From Hippopus hippopus (Eukaryota > Mollusca > Bivalvia > Cardiida > Cardiidae), in contig OX328104.1 of NCBI GenBank assembly GCA_946811185.2, positions 46,112,505 to 46,176,504 of the forward strand: DNA of 64,000 nt. The letters are read 5' to 3'. The notes beneath the pieces were generated by a model that was not told the origin of the DNA, searched no databases, and saw only the letters and a program-made list of their open reading frames with translations. Positions 11,121-22,748 of this stretch are shown here, in pieces (the first letter of the stretch is position 1; each line of letters opens with the position of its first letter). A program made the position numbers and the translations under genes.

Positions 11121-11550
11121 ATCTTTAGTCTCAGACTCTTCCATAATGAAAGCACCTGCAGACAACAAATTAAATGAAGCATGTATGATGACCGTTTTCT
11201 TTAAAAACCTTCTCAACAGAAAATATTGTGGGGAAAAAAGAGAAAATGCTGTTTAAAAAGATAGAAGATTATTTGCCAGCATCCTCATTCAACTACAGGA
11301 AAGATTTTTTTTTTTTTGGATTCCATGATGTGCATTTGACCTATTTACAAAAAAAAAAGATAAATGTTATTTTGAACAACCTGATAGCTCAGAAATTTCT
11401 TGTTTTCGAAGTTAAATTTATGTACAGAAGTTGTATAAGTGATCTCTTTTTTGATGCTTTGTTATGTCTGACCTTGAAATGAACTTTACACTTTCATACT
11501 TTATGTATATTTGATGTAGTTACATATAATTTGAAAATGTTTTTGACAGC

Positions 11551-12060
11551 AACCTGATAGTTGAAACTTCCATTTGTTTTATAAAACCCCTGTCCCTGGC
11601 CACAATGCATATGTACCGGTAATGGAAATTCCAACTGTCAGTCTGCCGACCCTCACTTGCCTATACGAACCCAATGTAAGATGTTTTGTTTATGAACTTT
11701 TAGTCTAATACTCTGATTTATTTTTAACCATTACGCTAAAAGTAGGTTTTCCAGGAGCTTCAATCCAATTTTCACTAAATTTGTTACTTTATGGCATAAT
11801 GCCTATTTAACCTAACAGTTTACATATAGTTTAAGGAAGATATTGTCAGCAGCTAGATTTTGCAGTCTGTAGGTCTTCTTGAGTTAAAACTTATATCTAA
11901 GAACTTTTTACTGGATAATTAATGAATATTTTCTACCTCTTTACAATTGAAGTTTTGCCAGCAACCTGTTAGTTGAAACTTCCATTTCTCGTTTTAACCC
12001 CTGTCCCTGGTCACAATGTATATAATGGAAATTCCTACCATCAGTTAACTGAGCCTCACT
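11551..12060. repeat. Direct duplication, period about 412 bp
   Basis: AACCTGATAGTTGAAACTTCC at 11551, followed by CCCCTGTCCCTGG and CACAATG, recurs from 11963 with the same order of blocks and spacing. The copies differ by scattered substitutions and indels. No gene is seen here. Confidence 0.6.
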
Positions 12061-12426
12061 TGTTTATATTAACTTTATACTAAGGTAAAGCATTCTCAGT
12101 CATCAAAAGAACTTTTAGTGCTTAGTTTGAAAATAAAGGCTTTAGAAACAAATCCTTCCAAACATTAAATTTGCTTTTTCATTGTTTATGAACTTCTATA
12201 CTGTGAAAAAGTTTAAAACTGTCATTTCCTTATTGCTTTAACTAATTGCCAAACAACAAAAATTTTAGACTTATCCAAACTTGAAGACAACAAATAAAAT
12301 GTGCGTCAAATAACGGTTTTTGACTATGGTATGGTTACCAGCATTTTCTTCTTTCACCACCACGTTTTCAAAAGCCTTTTTCGCTGTAAGGTTTTTGAAA
12401 GTTTGGATTGTGTGTTTAAGACTTAA

Positions 12427-12713
12427 CCTATAGTCTGTCATAAATATTCAGAAAGAAAGACACTTGAAAATATAAAGATGTTATATGGAAACTCAAACCT
12501 ATAGTCTGTCATAAATATTCAGAAAGAAAGACACTTGAAAATATAAAGATGTTATATGGAAACTCAAACCTATAGTCTGTCATAAATATTCAGAAAGAAA
12601 GACACTTGAAAATATAAAGATGTTATATGGAAACTCAAACCTATAGTCTGTCATAAATATTCAGAAAGAAAGACACTTGAAAATATAAAGATGTTATATG
12701 GAAACTCAAACCT
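12427..12713. repeat. Perfect 71-bp tandem repeat, four copies
   Basis: Units begin with CCTATAGTCTGTCATAAATA at 12427, 12498, 12569 and 12640. The four copies appear identical, which implies very recent expansion or homogenisation, or possibly an assembly artefact. The unit holds no motif that I recognise. Confidence 0.9.
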
Positions 12714-13127
12714 AGCAAAACTTTGTACAAACAGGACAAGTATGAATGTCTTGCACCCAGTGTTCCTCCTATTGCGCCCATACCGATAAGATGAAATGCA
12801 TTGCAGACAGGGATTTTATGCACAAAATGATGAAACAAAAAATACACTAAAACCTTCTAAGCTCTACTAATGAAAGTTTTGTTGAGCCAAATACATGTGA
12901 ATTTAGAAAACTTTAACAATAGTACAGCTAAAAACTGACTGACAACTTTGACCTACCTCGAGTCCACAATCACCCCGAAATTTCCATATAGGCGAGTTCA
13001 TTCCCTCCCTGCAACAGATTTCAAAGGAATAATAATAAACTTTAAACAAAACTCATCATTCTACATATACATAATTTTAGCATAAAATCAACACCTACGT
13101 AAATGACATGTACATGTACCACAATCA

Positions 13128-13400
13128 TTGATTGATTGTATAGTGTTTAATGCTGTTTTCAACATCATTTTGGTTATTTCGCACCGATCAATGTTTTCTC
13201 CGCACAATAGTCTTTCCAAGCCACTGGCTGCTTTCCCACATAAAGATCATCAGGACAATGGTCAGCAGTGAGAGGAATGAATCCTGTCGCAATGACTATC
13301 ATCAATCCTCTGAAAGAAATTGGCCAAGCCAGGGATTGAACCTATGACCCCCTGTTCTCAAGTCCTGCATGCTACTGACTGAGCTACTGGGGCTCGGCAT
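13128..13400 (-). mobile_element. tRNA-derived SINE
   Basis: Read on the minus strand, the head near 13395-13310 has an A box (GTAGCTCAGTCAGTAGC) and a B box (GGTTCAATCCC). The body ends near 13128-13185 in a conserved tail (GTTGAAAACAGCATTAAACAC on the minus strand). A second copy with the same head, body and tail lies at 30478-30775, which defines the family and its length of about 280-300 bp. Confidence 0.7.
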
Positions 13401-13458
13401 GTACCACAATGAATGAATGAATGAATGGCGATTCAGCAAGGCATTGGCATCTAGGTCT

Positions 13459-13865
13459 TTAACCCTTTACCACACGCCCAAGTTTTAACCCTACTAAAAA
13501 ACTAGTATGAAATTTTCATTTCGATAGAACAAACCCAAATATTGCTAATTCAAAGTTTTATTTGGGGAAATAATAAATCCTTCTCGGACAGTGTAGATCC
13601 AAGTTCAGACCAGAAATTCTGTGCAGTCTTATCTTGATCCACACTCTCAGCAAAAGGTCAGTGAGTCGTGCTTAGCAGCCTAAGGATTAAAGTCCTTGAG
13701 TAAGACGGCTTTTGAAAACATTTTGGTAAATGGAGAAAATGCTGGATACTAGCATTTTCCCCTCTTCCAACGAGGTTTTTTTACTCTTTCAAAGACAATT
13801 TCATACAACGAGATACATTTGTCATCTGCAAATGGCAAGTCTAAAAATTTGCCATTAGGAAGAGT
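13459..13865 (+). mobile_element. TTAA MITE interrupted by another repeat
   Basis: The left end TTAACCCTTTACCACACGCC (13459 on) and the palindromic core with right half (13690-13865) belong to one MITE. About 190 bp between them belongs to the 'GCAGTCT / GATCTTGATC' foldback family. This is a nested insertion. Confidence 0.5.
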
Positions 13866-13974
13866 CAGATACATTTGAGTAATGCTGAAGAATACATGTA
13901 CATTAGAAAATAATGTGGCAAAAGGCATATTCCTTATTTTTCCACATATTGGCATATTCAAATTAAGGTCTATG

Positions 13975-14600
13975 GCCTCTACCTCTCATATTAAAAGACG
14001 GAAGCCTCCGAGATTGGCCAAATAGCCTGTACGAAAACGTCGATGTTACACGATACTTACTGATGTGTTAGTGAGTCTACTGCCCCTAACACTCATATTA
14101 AAAGATGGAAGCTTCCAAGATTGGCTGAGTAGCCTTAACATCAACATCGATGTTACACGATGTTTACTGATGAATTAGGGGGTCGTAGTCCTTAAAATGA
14201 ATATTGAAAATGCCTATTTTACAAGAGTATTCTCAAAGATACCTGCAGCAAATTTACTCAGCAGGATGCTAAATAAACTAAGTGGATATTTTCCATTAGT
14301 TTAAACTTTTACCACACATTCTTAAGTTTCAAAAACATGTTTTTTATCTCTTCAAAGGCAAACCCATCTTTTGAGCCATATTTACCGTCTACAGCCCCTA
14401 ACTCACATATTAAAAGATGGAAGCTACCAAGATTGGCCGAATAGCCTTTGTGAAAACCTCATGTGTTACACAATATTTACCGATGAGTTAGTAACTCTAC
14501 AGCCCCTAACTCTCATGTTAAAAGGCGGAAGCTGCCAATATCGGCCGAATAGCCTTTACAAAAATGTCAATGTTTACCAATGAGTTAGGGGCCGTAGACC
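13975..14600. repeat. Degenerate tandem repeat 'AAAAGATGGAAGCTTCCAAGATTGGC'
   Basis: Four related units start near 13990, 14098, 14407 and 14517. Each has CTCATATTAAAAG-GGAAGC-TTGGC(C/T)GA-TAGCCT followed by a GATGTTACACGATRTTTAC block. The last units are separated by a MITE fragment near 14300-14380. No gene is seen. Confidence 0.55.
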
Positions 14601-14779
14601 TTAAATTTGTTGTCTACATATACTTTCAATTAGTACAAGTCTAAAAATTTCATTTGGTAATTACTTAAAAGACTGTCAAGATACATGTATTACAATTTCA
14701 TGTCATGTTGAGAGAATATCTGTACAGATAATCGTAATGTAGATCTCAGATCAGATTGCGTATTTTGTTCAGTCTGATC

Positions 14780-15002
14780 ATACCACACAATCCCAACCTT
14801 TAACAACCCTGATAAAGAGACCTTTAGAAAACATTGTGGGAAAATGAGAAAATGCTGGTAACCAGCATTTTCTTCTTTTCCCACAATGTTTTCTACCCTA
14901 CCCAACACAAATTTCGAATTTTGAGTCAAATTTATTTTGTTGTCTGTAGATGGTTTCAATTTGGTCACATCCAAGTTCTGCTGTTGGTAAAGCTAGGGTT
15001 AA
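14780..15002 (+). mobile_element. TTAA-family MITE, forward form
   Basis: Runs from TACCACACAATCCC through the palindrome (14828-14895) to GTTGGTAAAGCTAGGGTTAA. Its right TTAA (14999-15002) is also the left TTAA of the next copy, so the two elements abut and share a target site. Confidence 0.75.
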
Positions 15003-15224
15003 CCCTTTACCACACAATAAAATTCTAGACTAGTCCAAATTAAAAGCATTTAAAAATGACCAGAGAAATATGGACCAAATGATGAACCCTGGTCTTTAAA
15101 ATGGTAGAAAACATTATGGGAAAACGAGAAATGCTGGTTACCAGCATTTTCTCCTTTTCCCATGTTTTCAAAAGCCTTATTCCAAAGGGTTGTTAAAACT
15201 TGGGATTGTGTGGTAAAGGGTTAA
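14999..15224 (-). mobile_element. TTAA-family MITE, reverse form (reference copy)
   Basis: This is the cleanest copy. TTAA flanks both sides (14999-15002 and 15221-15224), termini are CCCTTTACCA / TGGTAAAGGG, and an internal palindrome of about 75 bp is centred near 15139 on TGCTGGTTACCAGCA. No ORF. TTAA targets with CCC...GGG ends are typical of piggyBac-type elements, so a non-autonomous piggyBac-like origin is inferred. The two sides of the palindrome differ, giving a forward and a reverse form. The core sequence could form a strong hairpin in RNA. Confidence 0.85.
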
Positions 15225-15228
15225 ATAC

Positions 15229-15342
15229 CTGATCTGTGTTCAACTTTCCATATAGATGCGCTGCTGAGCTGTAGATTGTTCTGATAACTGCTGCTGACAA
15301 AGTGTCTGCCATCTTTTCCAAGCAATGCCACTTTGAAACAAC
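15229..15342 (-). other. Exon-like island, unassigned
   Basis: On the minus strand this 114-bp segment is open for 38 codons, preceded by AAG and followed by GTATTT. The inferred peptide includes KMADTLSAAVIRTIYSSAAH. A diverged copy at 16551-16648 keeps a GTAAGT donor but has in-frame stops. A MITE lies directly against the candidate donor. It matches no family that I recognise, so it could be a chance frame within a duplicated segment. Confidence 0.25.
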
Positions 15343-15507
15343 CTTGAATTGAAAACCCTAAAAAAAAATAAAAGAAAACCTCTGTATTTTATTTTGGAGG
15401 AGGGTTAGGGAGATGGGAGTGGGGAATTATTGTGAGGCAGTTTATAAAGTTACTTTGTATTGTTATTTTTTACTTTTCTGTTTTTTCAAATCTTTGCTTG
15501 TTTCATT

Positions 15508-15740
15508 TATCTCTTTACCACACAAGCAAAACATAGACTTGTCCAAATTGTAAGTTTTTGCAGACAACAATTTATGTGTGGTTGAATTGATGGAATCTGT
15601 ATTTCATAAGGTAGAATTAAAACATTGTGGGAAAAGGAGAAAATGCTGGTTACCAGCATTTCCTACCTTTTCGACAATGTTTTCAGAAGGGGTCTTCATC
15701 AAGGTCATGAAAACACAGGATTGTTGGGGAAAGGCTAGAA
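15508..15740 (-). mobile_element. TTAA-family MITE, reverse form
   Basis: CTCTTTACCACACAAGC at the left, palindrome core with GCTGGTTACCAGC near 15650, and a degraded right end GGGGAAAGGCTAG. The terminal TTAA sites are lost, so this is an older copy. Confidence 0.6.
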
Positions 15741-15761
15741 TACAAAACAACAGAATTTGAC

Positions 15762-15990
15762 TGTTATTGAATGGTGTTTTATGCCTCTTTCAACATTATT
15801 TCAGTCATATCACAGCAACAGTTCACATATTCATGTGTTTTGTGGATTTTACCAGTACTAGGCTAGAGCTCTGAAGTGTCTTGCCCAAGGACACTCCCAC
15901 GAAAGGCCCAGTGGATCTAGTGCTGCTCGAACCCAGGGCCTCCAGGTTACGAGTCCCACACCACTTTACCACCGAGCCACACAGGACCCC
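15762..15990 (-). mobile_element. tRNA-derived SINE, different head
   Basis: On the minus strand a head with GTGGCTCGGTGGTAAAGTGG (A-box-like) and GGGTTCGAGCAG (B-box-like) is followed by a body. The tail near 15765-15815 has the same AATAATGTTGAAAGAGGCATAAAAC type of end as the SINE at 13128-13400. Shared tail with a different head suggests SINE families using one LINE partner. Confidence 0.6.
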
Positions 15991-16180
15991 GACTGGTCCA
16001 GAGTGGAAGATTTTCCAGATGACTAATATCACTCAAATGATGGAATTTGTCTGCGATAAGATAAAAAACACAGCAGGAAAAGGAAATAATGTTGGTAACT
16101 AGCATTTTTTTCTTTTCCGACAATGTTTTCAAAGGTTTTTTCCCAGGGTCTTTAAAACACAGGATTGTTTGTTGGTGGGG

Positions 16181-16409
16181 TTAACCCTTCAACACACCAT
16201 CCCGAGCTTTAACAACCCCGAAAAAGAAGCCTTTTGAAAACATTGAGGGAAAAGGAGAAAATGCTGGTAAGCAGCATTTTCTCCTTTTCCCACAATGTTT
16301 TCTACCTTTCTCAGGACATGTTTTAATTTTTCAGTCATACTGATTTTGTCATTTGCAAATGCTTTCAATTTGCAATGACTTAAAATTTTGTCGGTTGGTA
16401 AAAAGTTAT
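16181..16409 (+). mobile_element. TTAA-family MITE, forward form
   Basis: TTAACCCTTCAACACACC at the left, GAAAACATTGAGGGAAAAGG and the palindrome in the middle, GGTTGGTAAAAAGTTATA at the right. A partial reverse-form copy precedes it at about 16035-16180. Confidence 0.7.
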
Positions 16410-16959
16410 AGGACAATTTAGACTATTTTTCTTTCCAAATTGTTTTGGAGAGAATATCTGTGTGGAAAAAAAAAACCAGTTTATGTTTAAGATTACAATG
16501 TATAGTCTATTTTGCCTGATCTTAATCTACCTGTATAACTTTTAACTTACCATGTAGATACACTGCTACTTGTAAATTTTTCTCATTATGGCCTTAGGCA
16601 AAGTGTCTGTCATCTTTTTCAAGTATTACCACTTCAAAGCCGTGGGATCTTAAATTGAAAAAAAAAAACAACCTCTGGTTCCTTTTTTTCTATGGGGGTG
16701 GGGATGGGGGTAGGCTAGTTGTAGGAAAAGTTGTTTCCTGTAACTTTATTTGCTTTTTTTGTTTCTCTTCTGATTTATACACTTTAGATTGTTTTAAATC
16801 AATATGACTATTTTTGGTTAAACTGTATTTCTATTGTAAGTACATCTTAACTTATATGACTCACAATTCAATTTTTCTTGCTCAAAACTGTGTTTGTAAG
16901 TGAGAAATGACCTGCTGCTGTAGAAAGCTGACTGTATGCATTCTCAGTGTGAACATTTT

Positions 16960-18162
16960 ATTTTTGTACTGTTAATTATTATTATTATTATTAATTGGTG
17001 TTTTAAGGCGCATCGATAGCTGTGGTCATTTAGTGCGCATGAGCGTTATAATTAGAAATGGAACAATAAAATGTTAATTTGAAAGTCTATATTTTATTAT
17101 AAAAATCTATCTCTTTTAGGTATTCTAAAATGTTATTCTGTTGTACATGTAAAAATAAATTTTGTAAGCTATCAACACTAAAATGTTTTGACCGTATACG
17201 GTCGAAATTTTTACAGTTTAATAAAATATGTTTTATAGTTAAAGGTTCATTACAGTTTATACATTGTGGTGCTCTCTCATTATTTAAAAGATGCACATGT
17301 GAAAACCTTGAGTGTCCCACACGACATCTTGTTAAAATTACTTGACTTTTTCGGTTACAATAAAATTCATATTTATCATTAAAATTTGGCTTGATCGCTA
17401 AAAGCTTGTTATTTAAACGTTGTTTCCATTTAATTTGACATTCAGACTTGATAAATTCATTTATTTGTTGTTTTTTGTCAGTATAAGGAATTTTTATGTT
17501 GGCTATGTTCATATTTACTGCATCCTTTGCTTCTTGATCAGCTATTTCATTACCTTTTATATTAATGTGGCTGGGTATCCAGCAGAATATTATTGTCTTT
17601 GATCTACATAAATAAACATATTTTCTGAAAAATTGTTGAATCAATGGATTTTGGTTATCAGGTTGTTTTAAAGATTGTAAAGCTGACATTGAATCAGAAA
17701 AAACTATGAATTTCTTGTTATTATTGTTTTGTATTGAACAGAGAGCAATGTTTAAAGCTACAGCTTCTGCTGAAAAAATAGAGCTATGATCTGGTAGTCT
17801 TATTTTGGCAGTTTCTTGCTTGTGTACTGAAGCGCAACCAACTTTATTATCTTGTTTCGAACCATCAGTATAAATTGAAATGTAATCTTTATACTGTGAT
17901 TTGATTTCTAAAAAATTATTTTGATAAAATAATGGATTTGTAGTTGATTTCTTATTTACGTTGAGATCAAAAATAATATTTGGTGGATCTATGGTCCACG
18001 GCTCTTTTACAGGAAGTTTAAAGGACTTAATATTCTTTACATTTATGTTTGATTCATTAAGAAGAGGTTCAACTCGTAGACCAAGTGGTTTGATAAAATT
18101 AGGTTTATTTTGAAAGAGTATTTTGTTTGGTGGATTAAAAATATCATTTTTGTACTGTTAAT
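16960..18162 (-). mobile_element. 5'-truncated I-like non-LTR retrotransposon with 17-bp target duplication
   Basis: The body (16977-18145) is bounded by identical 17-bp repeats ATTTTTGTACTGTTAAT at 16960-16976 and 18146-18162. Its 3' end on the minus strand is an (AAT)n tail at about 16977-16993. Its only frame ends with an RNase H domain and a Cys/His motif. A TAA-type tail plus an in-frame RNase H domain is characteristic of the I superfamily of LINEs. The perfect target duplication and unbroken frame indicate a recent insertion. Confidence 0.85.
17087..18145 (-). pseudogene. LINE ORF2 C-terminus: RNase H domain and zinc-knuckle-like motif
   Basis: About 353 codons are open from the truncation point to the stop at 17087-17089. 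The RNase H catalytic acidic residues are visible in order: YTDGS, FSAEAVALNIAL, VFSDSMSAL and GNEIADQEAK (D-E-D-D). About 150 residues later comes C-x2-C-x8-H-x4-C (CINCNEPLTIKHILLNC), as in the C-termini of I and jockey-type ORF2 proteins. RNase H removes the RNA template during target-primed reverse transcription. Endonuclease and reverse transcriptase domains are absent through 5' truncation, so the copy cannot move by itself although this part has no stops. Confidence 0.85.
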
Positions 18163-21100
18163 GCAGCTTTACTCATTTTTATCTTCAAGCTTGAGGTAGT
18201 TTTTAGTATTCATTTAATCAATTTTTCTTTCTGATGACAGGTTTTAAGATTTTTAGAATGGTCCAAATTGAAAGCAATCGCAGATGACAAAGTAAATGGC
18301 ACTCAAATAAGAAAGTTTGTCTTTTAATGGGAAGAAAACATTGTGGAAAAAGGATAAAATGCTTGTAACCAGCATTTTTTCCTTTTTCCTCAGGGTTTTC
18401 AAAAGTCTTATTTCTAACAGTAATTAAAACACAGAATTGTATATTATAAAGAGTTAATAAACCACACGCTTATTTGTTTCTTTTTTTGTTTTGTTTTTCA
18501 ATTTAATTTCATCTTAATATGAATATATACATGTAATCTTGATTTCTTTGCTCTTGCAAAGGAATCAATCTTAAACTTACTATTCAAAAGACTTTATTGC
18601 TCGCATGTGCTTGTGACCTGCTGCTGTTGAAATCTGTATGCATATCTAACTTGTTAATCACACTTTTGTACTGTAACTTTATATTTATTCCTTCATGTTT
18701 TCTTGAAACATAGAGTAAACTCTGTTTCTTATATGTCAATATTTCTATTTTTTCAATCAAAGATTCCTCAATAAGAAAGTACTGAAAATTTTAGGTTTAT
18801 TATCTGTATCTTATTTCATGACTGTTGATCAACAATTTAAATATTCTTTGGTTTTTAAGTTTGTATCTAAGGTAACCTCTCCTGATGTTTCCTTTGCATT
18901 TTACAAATGTGTATGTTTTAGTTCAAGCTGAAAATTGTTTATGTATGCAAATTCCAATCATTACTTAAAAAAAAAAAAAAAAAAAAGGATTATGGATAAT
19001 GCTTGCTTCTGATACTTTCTGCAATACTTTTGCCAGGGACAGGGAGTATCAGAAACAAACATATTCCCATTGAAAACCTCTAAAGAAAAAAAACAATAGT
19101 GATTTTTTCAGTACTACATGTACAACTTTGCCTATAAATAATTCAAGTACACTGCACAGATGTGATTATTTGTTTAACCTACAGAAAAACAACTTGTATT
19201 AATAGAAAATGAACATTAAGGTTTACTTTAATGGTAATGGTGAGTAAAATCATATTCCTAACTTTTTTCCAAATGACCATTTCATTTTGTCCAAATCGAA
19301 AGCATTTGTAGACTATATATTAATATGTGGCTCATATGGTTGTATTAGTCTTTGACAAGCTCATAAAATATGTTGACAAATAGAGAAAATGCTGATAGCA
19401 GTGTTTTCAATTTAAGCCTTGATCCTCAGGGCCTTTGAAACTCAGGATTATCTGGTAACGGTTCAATATTAATCTACGGTACTTAAGATTACACCCTTTT
19501 TTTTGCATTTGTGAGTAAAAATTAAGTTGTTGCTTTATGTATAAAGCTAACTGTATGTTTGAACTTGGCAATGTCTTTTTTTTGTATTGTAACTCCATTT
19601 TTTGTGTTAGACTTTAAAGCAGCAGTTCCTGTATTTCTATACCTTTTTTTATCCCCAATATTGTTTTTATTCATATATTCTTGTATAATTTTTTTTTACC
19701 TGTTACCATTTTATTCTTGTTTTTATTTTCTTTTTTTTTTCCTTTGTAACTTATTTTTTTCTAATTATTTTTATTGCTTTCTTGTCATGTTTCTTTAATT
19801 TTTATTTTTTTTTACTTCTCATGTTATTTTATTTCATTCCTTTTCAAGTTTTTCATTTTTCACAAGTTTTTTTTAATAAGATGTTTTGCATTATTATTAT
19901 TACCTTTTTTTCCTGGTCATTTATACTAATATATATTTTTTTTCTAGTATAGTTTTGTGGGTGTTTATTCTTTTCTGTATTTAGATATTCCTTTTTTTGG
20001 TTCAGTGTTTTTGTTTTATGATAATTATAATATTCCTATATTTTCCTGTATTCCTATCCTTTGTTTTGGTTCATTTGTGTAAATGTCCCTATTTGGTGTG
20101 GAAAACCATTAGCTCAGACACATAGGGGATGGGACACTGATTACTTACATACTTACAGCTGAGACAGATCTGTTTTGCTTTGTGTGTTTTTGCTATTTTA
20201 AAAATCTGTTTTCAATGAAGTATCCAGATAAATTATCAGTGTTCATGATCCACTATGACCAATACTCCATTCAATCAATCCCACAAATCTCCATAGGATG
20301 AATGGAAATAACTACTCATGATTTACCCATTACATAGTTGATATTGAAAGTTGCAAATATGTCATTTACAAGATATTTATTGAAGTGTGCTTGAATTATG
20401 CTTTTACCGGTATGCGAATATTGTTGACACATTAAATGTGTAGTGTACTGGGTTCATCTAAGCTAGAAGTTCATTAGTTATTAAGAAATGTTTCAACGAT
20501 TAACAAGTGTTTCTAGGCTTGCCAAAATTGTTGAAACCAAGACAAAACGTCATTATCCTCATTTTTGCATTTGAACTTTGAAATAATCTAGCAACACTTA
20601 AAAATTGTGATGTCTTTGTTTTCCAAATGACACTTTGAAACATGACTGGAAATATAGTATATGACAAGTTTCTTTAACAATTAGGTCTATATGAACTTGG
20701 ACTTGGATGGTAAATTTCTTGGCTGGTAAAGTGTTTGAAACCAGCCTAGCATTTATGATCTGAACCACTGCAAATTCAAACTAGATGTTTTCCTTTACTG
20801 TTTTGATTTAACAGAAAAAAATAGTAATTTAAACATCATAAATGTAATGTATTGCTGTTGTCTATTCGTTTTCTTAAATAACTTTTATGCAAATACTTTG
20901 TAAGAAAAGCCCCTAAAATGAAATAGTAAAAATTTGCATGCATAAGTTGCAACAGCTGTAGCTTAAAAGTATAATTTAATACATTACATAGAAAAGTTTG
21001 TTGTAAGGTTTTCATGGTTTGGCTGGTTTTGGTATTCAAGGTATTCCAACAGCTGATCTGTATGTGTTACTACATTGAAATCAGACAATGTCCATGCATT

Positions 21101-21280
21101 TATATATAGACCAGCCAGTGAATCTTTTAAAAGCACCAAGTCTTTGATTGTCCCCAATATCTGTTTGATATTGATTCCCCAGTTTGATCCAAAATCTTTT
21201 TATAGAAAACATCTTTGAAATGTTTTTAAACCAACAGAGATTACATTCACATAGAAAACATGACTTTACTTCTCAATATA
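18163..21280. other. Gene-free AT-rich stretch with degenerate tandem segments
   Basis: MITE copies lie at about 18240-18455 and 19262-19465. Segments near 16900, 18600 and 19540 share GACCTGCTGCTGT... and TTTGTACTGTAACT blocks, so the area has undergone old tandem duplication. Bases 19610-20060 are extremely T-rich on the plus strand, and a poly-A tract lies at about 18968-18986. No coding support. Confidence 0.45.
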
Positions 21281-21507
21281 TTAACTCTTTACCAAATGAC
21301 AGAATCTTAGACTTGTCCAAATTGAAAGCAGTGGCAGACAAGAAATCAAATGTGACTCAAACACTGAACTTTTCCCTGTAAGGCTAGAAAACCTTGTGGA
21401 CAAAGGAAAAAATGCTGATTATCAGCATTTTTTCCTTTGTCCACAATGGTTTCAAAATTCTTCCTCTTCAGGGTCGTTAAAACTCAGGATTATGTGGTAA
21501 AGGGTTA
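21281..21507 (-). mobile_element. TTAA-family MITE, reverse form, complete
   Basis: TTAACTCTTTACCAAATGAC to GTGGTAAAGGGTTAA with both TTAA sites. The palindrome is centred near 21419 on ATGCTGATTATCAGCAT. Confidence 0.8.
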
Positions 21508-21656
21508 AATACACAATACAACCTAACCTAATAATGATAAATAAAAATACCCTCTTTATTACAAAGCTCAGCAAGAGATGCATTTATAGACAGTCAGATC
21601 ACATAAAATTAAGACCTACATGTACTATACTGAGGAATAGAAAAGCTTTGCTATTT

Positions 21657-21884
21657 TAAGCCTTCACCACACAACAAAAAATTGTACCATTCCAAATTGA
21701 AAGCTTTTGTGTCAGACAATTTCAATATTGCTCAAATGATGTGATTTTTGTTTGATAGGGTAGAAAAAAATGTGGGAAAAGGAGAAAATGATGGTTAACA
21801 GCATTTTCTCCTTTTTCCTCTATGTTATCATAAGGCTTCTTCCTGAGGGTCGTTAAAAGTTGGCATTGTGTGGTAAAGGGTTAA
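21657..21884 (-). mobile_element. TTAA-family MITE, reverse form
   Basis: TAAGCCTTCACCACACAAC at the left (degraded TTAA), TGTGTGGTAAAGGGTTAA at the right, palindrome near 21795. A further forward-form copy lies at about 22340-22560. Confidence 0.75.
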
Positions 21885-22748
21885 ATCAAATGTGAAAGGA
21901 AGGAAATGAATGAATGAATGAATAAATAAATGAAAAATTTAGGACAATGATAATAAGATAATTTGATCAAGGAAAATTTCAAAAGAAAAAATAAATATAA
22001 GTACATTAATGTAGATCTAATATAAATACATGTATAAAGATAAATGTACAGTACCATTAAGCTCTACATATCTATTTTATATACCCTTCAAGTGCCAAAC
22101 AAACTATGTAGACATGGAACAGAGGCCAGAAAAAATGTCATTTTAAAGCTGAACTTTACTCATTAGGTAGAGAAGATCTAGGAGCAGGCTACATTATACA
22201 GTCTGATCCCGATCTGCACTAGCCTGAAAAAAATCTAAAGTTGTGAGAGGCACTTGACAGGTTAAGATCCTTTTCATTCCAAATTACATGAACCTTATAT
22301 ACATTGACACACACACACAAACTGTGTGGTCTTTTAAACCCAGTACCAAACTATCATAAGTTTTAAAGCCTAAATGGAAGGCTTTTGCAAACAGTGTGGG
22401 AAAAGACGAAAATGCTAGTAACCAGAATTTTCTCCTTTTCCCTCAATGTTTTCCACCCTTTCAAGGGCAGGTCTTATCTTTTGTGCTGTATTAGTGACGG
22501 TGTCTGCAAAGGCTTTTAATTTTGAAAAGTCTGCAATTTTGTTGTTTGGTACAGAGATAAGTCTAATATTGAATATGAAAGGCCAAAAATCTATATATTG
22601 TCTTCGTCAGTCTAAAGGTAAGATAAATTCATTCACATAACTTGTGAAAATGGATCTTTTTTTTCACTGATAAAACTTTTTTTCCATTACATGTACTTTG
22701 GTTTTGATAAAAGGGCTCAGATAAGGTTAACTTTGCAAATGAAACACA

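Noticed and set aside
12427..12713. CRISPR-like array
   Set aside because: Units are directly contiguous without spacers and the DNA is eukaryotic.
19559..19798. Hydrophobic plus-strand frame of 79 codons
   Set aside because: An artefact of an extremely T-rich tract that codes for Phe/Leu runs.
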